This document shows, in pieces, positions 25,204-35,800 of a stretch of DNA of 64,000 nt. The position numbers and the translations under genes were made by a program. The notes beneath the pieces were generated by a model, which ran no database searches, was not told where the DNA came from, and worked only from the letters and a program-made list of their open reading frames with translations. Every line of letters starts with the position of its first letter. The first letter of the stretch is position 1. The DNA comes from Trichobilharzia szidati (taxonomy: Eukaryota > Platyhelminthes > Trematoda > Strigeidida > Schistosomatidae), in NCBI GenBank assembly GCA_944472155.2, contig OX235279.1:150620199-150684198 (forward strand). Reading direction: 5' to 3'.

Positions 25204-25600
25204 GGATTTTCATGTCTTCCGCTCCCAGTGGCCAAGTTGCACAGCAATTTAGGAGGACGGAGTGAACTTCTGAGCAGTAAACACGCATTTTGGTCGACAG
25301 CGGGATTTCGCGTCTATGCCGGAAATAGAATAAGTTAGCGAATGCGAAACGAGCCTTCTGTATGCATACTGAGATTTCTTCAGTTATCGACCTTTTGGGC
25401 TGATGCAAAACCACAAATAAGTGAACTGGTCAACATGCTGTACCACTTCACTCCTTATCTTAAAGCTAGGAGCCGTAGTATTCTGGTCCTGTAACATCAT
25501 CTTACATGTAACAGAGAGGGCGAATCGCATGCCAAACATTCGAAGGCTGCTGCTTAGGGTGTTCAGACTGCATTTAAAAAAATACGTGTAGTAAAAGCGT
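24770..25600 (-). mobile_element. LINE 3' fragment (RWLGHVLRM type), decayed
   Basis: Across frames the minus strand gives LNTLSSSLRMFGMRFAL, VQHVDQFTYL, EEISVCIQKARFAFANL, RHRREIPLSTKMRVYCSEV, TWPLGAEDM, CLRSISHVGW and RLRWLGHVLRMPSHP. This is the standard order of the region after the RT domain in schistosome RTE-like LINEs (FTYLGS, KARLAFANLRHLW, RVY..VRSVLLYG.ETW, CLRSIARIWW, WLGHVLRM). It is a different family from the one whose C-terminus reads RRWIGHTLRRP at 36.7 kb. Stops are frequent. Confidence 0.72.
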
Positions 25601-25624
25601 TCAACTATATACTCAAACTGTTCT

Positions 25625-26010
25625 GAATTGCCACTGAGTTCAGAAAATTTTGCCTGATTTCACCATTTCCTACTAACTTTGTCGTAGATGACATTCTGAG
25701 GGGTGCGTAAAGCAGTGTAAATCATTTGCCTGAAGGAAAACTATTCAGCCGTCGATATATAGAAGATTTTGCTGTACTATGCGACAATGTACCTGTTACT
25801 TGAGTCTCAGTTATCTTTTAGTGTTTGTTGGAATAGTAAGTGGAAAGTAGTGTTGCAAGATTGACAGAAGCCTGTACTCGCACTCACCTTTACGAATAAA
25901 ATGTCGGAAAGTTCATGTATCTAGATAGCTGCATTATGGCTAGCAGGTGTGATGAATGAAATTTAAAATTGTATAACAAAAGCCAGTAGTATGTACATGA
26001 TGGTAGTTTA
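25625..26010 (+). mobile_element. LINE fragment around RT motif C, opposite orientation
   Basis: The plus strand reads CLISPFPTNFVVDDILRGA, then RRYIEDFAVLCDN and KFMYLDSCIM, resembling GCPLSPFLFNFVIDEIM, DYADDIVLLCDN and FVYLGSCI of RTE-like RTs. Motif C is destroyed (YADD to YIED). It abuts the minus-strand fragment ending at 25600. Both carry the FxYLxxCI block, so they are two copies and not one element with an inverted 5' part. Confidence 0.5.
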
Positions 26011-26809
26011 GTCGTTGGAACAGGTTTGCAACATTTTTGCCTGCTCTACTCCTGTGAAACCCGTGGTCTTCGAGGTAGGCATGACCTGTGATTCCCGTGT
26101 TCGGTCACTTTTATCTCCGTAAAATTGCTTGTATTCGATGAAATCGTGTAAGTAATTCTGAGTTCCGACACCGTGTGTTTTCACAGCGTGGAAATGACCT
26201 GTCAATAAGTAGTCCTTTAGAAAAGCCGAATTCTGTGGTTCGGGTTTGTTACAATTTTCATCCCGGCGATTTTCACGTGTGCAGATTATTGGGTAACCCT
26301 AGTTTTTTATGAGGTAATGCAGATGTGGACAGCTCATGACAGGTCACTTTGGAATGAAGGTCAAATGTGTTAGGTTACCATTTTTTATTGCATCAGTACT
26401 TTATGGGGATCTGAGAGGGTTACGTGACTTAGTGGATTGAAACCATATGAGGTACGGCTCAAAATCGAAATTGCTTGTTAACTTGCTACAGTTTTCTTCT
26501 GCTTACGATAATAGTGTAAACTTTCTTTCGAATGTACCTGTTAAATGTATTCTGTTTCTCTTTCTGTATTGTTGTCCGATTATTTCATAAAGCGCCTCTT
26601 TTAGGGTTCATACTGTTCCCTGTTTACTTTAACAAATAAATGTGTTATCCTTGATACACAAATGTTGGCATGCTTATTGTGTTATATGTCCTTGTATGTT
26701 GTTTACTACTGCATTCGTTATAACAAATCCTTTATATATTTATTTATTGATACTGAGACCCACTTTATTGTCTACTGGTTGGTTTCATTTTTATTTATTT
26801 CATTTTCAG
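26011..26809. other. Upstream of first recognised eIF3g exon
   Basis: This stretch should hold or lead to the eIF3g first exon. The acceptor at 26809 needs a preceding exon ending in two bases of a codon, as in TC before T (Ser). I could not locate an ATG exon that satisfies this. A 65-codon minus-strand frame at 26008-26205 is unassigned. Confidence 0.4.
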
Positions 26810-29800
26810 TTGGATAGACGAACTAAGTAATGATCCAGCGTCACTTCCTCCCATTGAGGAGAAATTTGATCCTGAACGGAATATTAAAACTACTATTCGA
26901 TATTTTTATAATGAAGATGGTGATTTAATAAAAGAAACTAAAGAGTATAGCAGAGAGAAGCGTGTCGTTGCTTCTCAAGTTGCAGAAAGAAAAAAGTGGA
27001 AAAAATTTGGCGCTTCAAAATCTGATCCTCCAGGTGGAAGTATAGCTAATACCTATCCAGCTGATATTGTTACAATGCAAATTGTTCAGTTAAGACAGGT
27101 GTGTGTACATATATGCACGTTTATCATTAAGGTCTTCTCTTCAAATAATAACGTTAAGTTTTATGGATTTTTACTCCCCGTTTTCGTTTTTCTGCAAAAT
27201 TAACCCTGTGAATTAGTTAAACACTTAATCAACTATCCTTAGTAAGAGTCTAATCCTTGTTGATATTTCTCTCAGTCTAATTATTTTGCACTAGTTTATG
27301 TCGGCAATGTTTTGACCAAGTATATATAAGTAGGATCTGTTTGGTATATGTGCTGTGAATTAATGAGTATTGTAATTGGCAATTAACAGTAGTCAGGTGT
27401 TACATATGAATAATCTTAACATTTGTTGATTGAATTGACAACTGAATCCGCCAGCTTTCTTTATTAAACTGACAACCAGTCGTTTTCCACTACTGTGATC
27501 CCTTATTTTTATTTCTTTTTTCCTTAATAGCCAGAACAAGAACAAAAGAGACAAGAAGAATTGAATGTCAAAGTTAAACTCGGAGAACCAGTGGTTATTT
27601 GCAGTTATTGTAAGGGTGGGCATTTCACACGTACCTGTCCATATAAAAATGATATGGAAGCAATGCAGTTGTTGCAAGAACAACTTCGGGCTAAAACTGA
27701 ACCTGCAGAAGAATCTGTTAAAGAACCGGTAAGTTATAATATTAATGTGTATATGAGATCGAAAAAATCTGTGTCTTTCCCTGTAGTTATCTTATTTATG
27801 TTTACATTAGGAGTCGGTGGCATAGCGGTTAGGACGCTTGCCGACCATGCACATGGTCCGGGGTTCGATCCCCGGCCGACGCACTCCTTTACCTCGCTAA
27901 GCCAGAAATAATGCTGGTGAAGAGGAAAGGTTGGGCATGAGGCTAGCAACCCCATCCCGTAAAATAAACACTGCTACAGAAACTTCAAGCCACTAGCTTG
28001 AAACCCTATGTTCCACTGGGGAACGTGAAGGAAAAAAATTAGGCTAGACGTTACATAAAATATATGATTATCGTGTAATGGGAACTTTGCCTAGTGTAGC
28101 CGAATCTAAGCCCTTAAAAAGAGAAGTTTGGACGTGAGGCTAGTGACCTCCTACCCCGGAAAATCAACCCAACCGCTGCAAAAACTTCAAATCCCAGCAA
28201 AAATATAAAAGATAAACTTATTCATCTCTGGAGTCGGAAAGACAAAATGACACGGTCTGGTGAGAGCCTTCGAGAAGCCAGTCAACCTATGTGTCGGTGA
28301 AGGCATAAATGAGCCTGGGGGCATGGAATGTCCGCACGATGTTTCATGATAGGAGGGCTGCTCAGGTTGCAAAAACATAAGAAAATATGGTGAAGAAGTG
28401 GATTCCCCAAAACTATTGCTACTTTCCTACAACCAACGCAAACCAAAAGAAGAAGGAAGGCTTCTACAGTTAACCGCAATTAGTGATGGACAAGACACCA
28501 AATGGCAGTGATACTAAATGCAAGTCAAACTGTGAGCAGAGAACACCGGGAGAGAACTGATCATATGTCGAAAGGCTCTTGGAGAAATGAATATTAACGG
28601 AAAACTCTTTGCAAACTTTGCGCCTTAAATGGTTTGGTGATTCGAGGCAGTGTATACCAGTATAAGGATGTAAGCAAGGTAACTTAGATTTCAACAAAAG
28701 GACGCAGCTAACATTAGACAGAATTCACTCCAATCTCAAGAAAATAGACAGGAGTTCAAGTGAGTATAGAGAAGACAGAATTGATGGCGATGCCTAACAG
28801 TGAACAACAAGCATCAACCATCGTCAGCGGGAGGGATTTGACCAAAGTCACTTTTTCACGTACCCCGGTAGTATCATTTCAACTACATGCGGCAGAGGTG
28901 AATCTGTTAAAGGCAGGCTCGGAAAAGCAAGATAGACCATCATCAATCTGTAATCATACAAGAATTCCCTTTTATTAACTTGGGCAGAGAAAGAAAAAAT
29001 ATTGGTGCAAAATAACATGGATCCATTTTCTCTCGTTGATTCTCATTAGCTGCATGCAACCTGTAATCTTTAATAATTAAAAATCAGCGTGAAATTTAAC
29101 ATGAACAAGCAAATTATAAGAATGTCATGTTGAGGCAAAACATCGGGATGACATGATAGCTGAAGTGTAAGTATACACACATCTTTTCATAGAGAAGTCT
29201 TTAGAGAATTGATTGACAAGTTTTTTGTTAGGGTGGTTAAAAAGATTAGTAAAAATTACGTAGTTAGATAAAAGAATATCAAAATTTGGTGTGCAAGAGG
29301 TCAGATGAAAAAAAAGATGATGATGCAATATTGTGAGTAGAACTCATAAGGCCAAGAAAAATTATCTCTTATGGAAGTCAAACAGAAAAAAACAGCGAGG
29401 CAGGGGCCGTTGAAAAGATACGTTAATGAAATTAAGAAACAAAGAGTTATTAAGGCATGATTCACCAGAGTAATTGTAGTCCAACGAAAGATTTTCTTTT
29501 GGACACATAAGTCATGTTTCTGCCCTTTTATTGCGATAGCCTCAACAAACGGAAGAACTGAGCTATTTTGTCTGTTAATTATTGTGAATGATGCCAGGGC
29601 GTCTACTCGGTGTCCAGTGTCTATCAGGTGTTTGGTAACTGAAAAGCTTAAGCGGCTTGGCACCTTTAATTGAAAGCTCCTTGGTACATGTTCTAAGAAT
29701 CTGACGTGTAGGCCCATTTTTCCGTTCTTCTGATGTAACTGCTCCCACAGGTACATGTGAATGGGTATACACAGTTGAAAGTAACATATGAGGGGTAATT

Positions 29801-32800
29801 GTTGATCTCTGCACTAACGAGAGACTAGTTTTGCTGTAGGATATTTCCTGTACAGGGCTGCGCTTAATATTCTTTTTATGATTCTCATAGTATCATCGCC
29901 TTTGAAGTCGAGTTTAATGAAAACTGGTTTCTTGCTGACAGCATGGGCATCAGATTTCGTGCTTTCATTCTTGTCATATTTGTCAATCAAGCTTTGTGGA
30001 TAACCATTTTCTTTCAAGTAATTCTCAAGCACTATTAGTTCACTGTCTAATTTGTCAGGTGAACGTATTCTTTTCGCTCTGGAGAGAAGCGTTCGTTTGT
30101 AGCTGAATGGGCAGAAGCTGTTCTAGATTAAGTAGAGATCGCTCCATGTGTCTTAACGATATATCGAGCTATGTAATCAGTGTGGAAATCTGCTCCACTT
30201 AGTATAAGAAACAGGATTCGGATTTTTAAAATTAATGTGTAATCAGTGCTTCTATATGATTCAGGGACTTTAATCACCGGTCACCAAAACCTTTCCCAAC
30301 AGGCTACTGCAGATCAGACGACCAGAACGGATTAGCAACAAGGAACTCTGCCAACAAACCAAAAAAACCATAGCACAAGAAATATGCTGAAGGAAATGAA
30401 AATGGTTGTGGACACACGCTGAGGAGACCGTCTGGTCTGGCCTTCGAGTGAGATCCTAATTGGGCATCCGAGGGGGAGATAATGGGGAGGAAATGGGCGC
30501 CTGCAGGCAGTCGTGGAGCCGGCTAAAGAGGACTGCAGAGAACAGAATGAAATGGGATATGCTCCTGTGTCCCACTCGGAACCCAAGGGAGTAGTAATAA
30601 TATAATAATCTTTTGATGAAAGTTTTCCACATTGCCCTAAGTTATGTAATAGGAATTTATTACCATTGTGGCTAATAGGATTAGAATTCAAGTATGTGGA
30701 TTAGTAAGTCATAATAATAATAATGACGAAATCATGCAGGTGCTTATATAAATTTGGGTGGTTAATACTGTCAGTTATGCAGATAAGCAGGAAATTAACA
30801 CAGTAAATAACGTTATCATGTTTTAAGTAATATAAGGCTTATCTCTTGCATCCATGCTAAGACCTCATAAACAATCGGCTAATCTCTGGTTAGACCTTCT
30901 TAATGACTGGGGTTTTCAGACAACCTTTTGTGAGCAGAAAATATGCGTTGGTCACGGATTTGCTGAGTCGCAGATGTTTCGAATCAATCGCACAGCAGTC
31001 AATCCGTTTCTGCACCTGAAGTCTGTACCGAAATTCACTGTTAAAGTGAAGGTACTTGACACCTACATCCATTATTCCAGTCGGCATCAGGATCGTCAAT
31101 GTCTTCGACAGCATTCTTAGGATGCCTTAATGTATGATAATGTAGAGACTACATGGGAAGCGACTAGTCTGTTTTTTCGCTACCAAGGTGGAAAGCTTCC
31201 AAATGTGCTTTTCTATGTGTTATCATTTCTTCGCGATAGCTTATCATTGGACTTTTCTAACTTTGGGAGTACAACCTCATTTTCAGATGTGTGGATTGTT
31301 TATTACATGCATGAACCCATTAAATTAATAAGTTCTTTTTGTCGTTTTTTTTATAGCAAATCGATCGCCCTGGACGTTACATCCCACCATCTTTACGTGG
31401 TGATGCAGCTGCAACAGGCACTAGTATGTCTTCAGAAAAGCGTCCATTTGACGGAAATACAGTACGTGTTACTAATCTACCTCCGGATACAACTGCAGAT
31501 GATCTTAAGGCGTTGTTCAGTTCATTTGGTCATGTGATGCGTATCTATCCTGCAAAGGATAAATTAACTCAACAAAATAGGGTAAATTATTTTTTACGGT
31601 TTTAAATTATTATTATTATTATTATTAATATCTGTTGTTGATTAATGTTAGAACAAAAATGATCATTTAGGCATGTAATTTAAGAACAAACACCATTTAT
31701 TGATTGAATGAATATATTAGTGGAGCATATAGTGTTAATCAAATAAATCAGCGTAGAACCTTTCACAGGAAATGCAAAGTATGTGATAATGTTGAGAAAA
31801 GCATAGAGAAAAGCGCTTGAACTTGTGCTAGTTACATTTAATTATAAAAGGTTTCTGTGGCTCTAAATTGTTTTCATTGTAGCATTCTATATTAGTTTGT
31901 TTATTAGATATATCACACAGTAATGAAATAGTATTATTCACTGGATGACAGCGTTTCGAACACAATTTATTGTTCATTATCATATCAATTAATTGATTAA
32001 TTAATATGGAATTACGTACTACCATAGTGCCGAAGTTTTACACATATATCTGTTGTAGCATTTCTGTCTCATTCCTAATAATTCTTCATCATATTTACTA
32101 TAGGCGTATTTATACTATGAATCACTTCATTACTTTTGCATTACCACACAACTGATGATACCATGAGAAGCTGGATTTTGGGTGTCATGATGTCAGTCTT
32201 TAACAAGCTCAGAATAAACCAAAAAAGGCGGTCAGTGTGTTTAGACGTTGCTCAGGGAGTTATATATTATTAGAGTATGCAAGCTTGTGTTTCCAGGCAA
32301 AATTGATATAAGAATAAAACTTGGGCACTGTGGTAGAGTGTAATTCCATTATGGGTAAATTTTATTTTGATAGAGTCTCACAGTGTTATACAGTAATATT
32401 TACTGATGACGTTTCAAGCACAATTTATTGCTCATAATCATATCAAGGTAATCATCACATGACTTCCTAAATTCATTTATATAATTCCGTTGTTTTTCAC
32501 TTGATTTGATTAGTAGTAATATTTTCCATATTTCAGGTATGAGTGATGATTCATTCCTATTGCATGTGTTGGGTGTAGATTCGATGAACAAGGATTCGGT
32601 AATCAACCTCTCTCTCCACCTACCTAGATTACTTTTTAGAATTTTAACCCTCTCCCACCCTATTGCAATGCATGCATTAACACACAACCACACAATAGGG
32701 TGGGAGAGGGTTAAAATTCTAAAAAGTAATCTAGGTAGGTGGAGAGAGAGGTTGATTACCGAATCCTTGTTCATCGAATCTACACCCAACACATGCAATA

Positions 32801-35800
32801 GGAATGAATCATCACTCATACCTGAAATATGGAAAATATTACTACTAATCAAATCAAGTGAAAAACAACGGAATTATATAAATGAATTTAGGAAGTCATG
32901 TGATTACCTTGATATGATTATGAGTGACAATAAATTGTGCTCGAAACGTCATCAGTAAATATTACTGTATAACACTGTGAGACTCTATCAAAATAAAATT
33001 TACCCATAATGGAATTTCCAGGCAAAAAAGCGCTGACAATTGGTAGGTACGGTGTATGATTTTTATTGCGCCTACACGTCAAGTCATATTGTAGACTGGT
33101 TGGCAGTTAATGCGATTAATATCTACAGCTTGAAGAGGACTATCCATTAAAGAAGTCAGTTATCACCCATGAAATGTGACTTTCTCACTTCACATGTTCT
33201 CGCCCGTTAACCTAGACGGTAAATTTGTTCTCTCTTTGCGCTACAGGGTTCCTTCCTTATGTATATGCACTCTGCATTTTTTAATAATAATAATAATAAT
33301 AATTTACTTTATTCCAAAAACAGTACTTGTGATACAGAATGGAATTTTCAGCATTAATCACAATATTGCATCTAATTTCCTCAAATTATAAATAAAATTA
33401 ATCACAAAGAAAATTTTTCTACATTTACAATACGGTTAATATAAAAATAAATAAATAAAAAATAAAAAAACATGCAGCATATAAAATGGAAATAATAATA
33501 ATGATAGCAGCTAAGGTAATGATAATAATAATAATAATAATACAAGTGAAAATTGCCGTCGGCTTGTTTCACACAGTATTGTCGATGCGGTATACGAATC
33601 CTTGCATGATTAAAAATATTGAATATGATGTTCTCTTTACATGATATGGTGAGGGGAAAAACAAAAATTACAGCAGTCATAGAGATAAGTTGGTGTTTGC
33701 AGTTATGAAAGTGAGAACAAGAAGCAACAGGACCATAAATATAATAGAAATAATAAAAGTAAAACTTGAAGGTATATAAGGATGGATGGGGGAGATTGTT
33801 TATTTACTAGATGAAAAAAGGTTAGTCAATTCTTGCCTGACGCTATTTTCATCACATAAAATACGTGCCAAGTATGGTATCATAGAATTTTTATACTTAG
33901 ACGTGCGAGCATACAGTTTTCTGAAGTTACTTCTCGTTCTACCTGAGGAGATGCAAGGTGAAAGCTGAGGGTGAAGTGGATGCTCCAAGTCAGACAAAAT
34001 CCCTTTAGCAAATTTACTGCACGAAGTCAAATGCCTATCGACAACGACGTTAACTATGTAGTCCACTGGGACACCACTCACTCTGCTGACAGTCTTCAGC
34101 ATTCTATGAATTGTGACAAAGTCCCTTTTAAGCAAACCAGGAAAGAATAAGGGTGAACAATAAAGAAGAATAGGTAGGATGCAAGAGTTTATAAACTGTA
34201 GGAGGAGGGGTTGAGTTATACCCCAGTGCCTTAACTTCTTAATGTAAAATGTCAGGCGGAATATTTTACTGGAGATCGCTGAGACATGGGAAGACCAGGA
34301 GAGATCAGAAGAGAGAATAAGTCCAAGATACTTAATTTCTGATTTAATTCCTATATCATTGTCATCAATCTTACAACTGTCATAAGAATCGACGGCTTCT
34401 TTTAACTGCCGTTTACACCTTAAGCTGAAATTAACAGTTTGACATTTAGAAGGATTCAGTTTAAGACCGTTAGACTCAGACCATTTACTGACTTCCGACA
34501 GAAAGCTATTTATTTTGGTACAATCTAGCTGGGAGTTAACAGCCATTGAAACAGTTAAATCATCAGCGTACTTCACAAAATTTATTTCATCGGACTGAGG
34601 CAAGTCATGTAAGAAGAAAGAAAAAAGAAAAGGAGAAAGGACAGTACCTTGAGGGACACCAGCTTCAGTAGGTAATGAAGTGGAAGACTTCCCTTTATAT
34701 ACGGTGTACTGCTTTCTTTCTGAGAAATAAGAGTGTAACCAGTTAACAGCCCAACATTCTGTTTGACTTACAGCAAGTTTATTTAACAAGATGTCCCTAG
34801 GGACCGAGTCAAAAGCAGATGTATAGTCTAGGAAGGCACAACGGACAAATTTGGCCCCTTTGTCTAGACTGGAAGCAATGTTATGATATAAGACGGCAGC
34901 TGCATCTAAAGTGCTTCTACTGTGCTTATAAGCAAACTGTTTTGGGTCATTAAAGGATTTAAGAGAGGGTGCAAGACTAAGTAAAAGTAGTTTCTCCATA
35001 GTTTTCAAAAAAGGAGAGGTAATAGCAATGGGTCTAAATTTGACACATGCTCTTTCTATAATTTTAATGTACATGAAGTTTTTAGATAATAATCAACTAA
35101 ATAGTTGATATTTGTTAAACCTGCTTACTTATTGTTCTTGCCTATTTTCATGTTGTTGTTATTATTTTTGTTAGGGATTCGCATTCATATCGTACGAAAC
35201 AGCAGATCAAGCGAAAAATGCAATTTATGGTGTTAATGGTCTTCGGCATAACCATGTCGTACTGAAAGTTGACTGGGCTAAGTGAGTTTTTTTGCATTTC
35301 ATATCGAGTTCAATCTTTTCCCGTTCAGATAACTATTATAATGCAAATAAAACTCACCGTCTAGGAACTTACATAACACATACTTTATGACGACTGGTGA
35401 TACAATACAGAGTGCATTAGATGAAAGTAGGTAACTAATTAGTTCAGACTCAATAAGCTACACTCACTTTTATTATGCATATCACATTCGTCTTTAATGT
35501 GCAGATTTGTGGCCTATTGGTTCATGCTCTCGCATTTCAACCATTGGGTCACGGGTTAAAATAAATAGATTGTAGAGGCTTAATGTAGAACTTGATGAGG
35601 AAGTTATCACAAAAAAATATTCAGTCTTGTGAAATAAATCGACAAAATTGAAATAAACAGCTGGTCCCTTAACTTTCATTTTAAGACGTATGCATTTGGG
35701 CAGACTCTGCTGGTTGATATGCATAGAATCACTACCTCAGTCTTTACTAGTGAAATACGTTGATGAACCTTTTGGCGGAAATCAATACCAACATATATAT

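Noticed and set aside
24775..26010. Twin-primed LINE with inverted 5' part
   Set aside because: Both orientations contain the FxYLxxCI block, so they are overlapping copies and not one element split by inversion.
27813..27884. Functional tRNA gene
   Set aside because: A- and B-boxes are good, but the anticodon arm does not fold normally and the unit continues into RTE-derived sequence, as expected of a SINE.
32400..32420. Hammerhead ribozyme core suggested by CTGATGA near the palindrome arm ends
   Set aside because: The required GAAA and paired stems are not present in the right spacing.
32400..32958. Two 150-codon near-identical proteins on opposite strands
   Set aside because: They are a by-product of the palindrome. 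Only the GIY-YIG-like tail of each arm has recognisable similarity.
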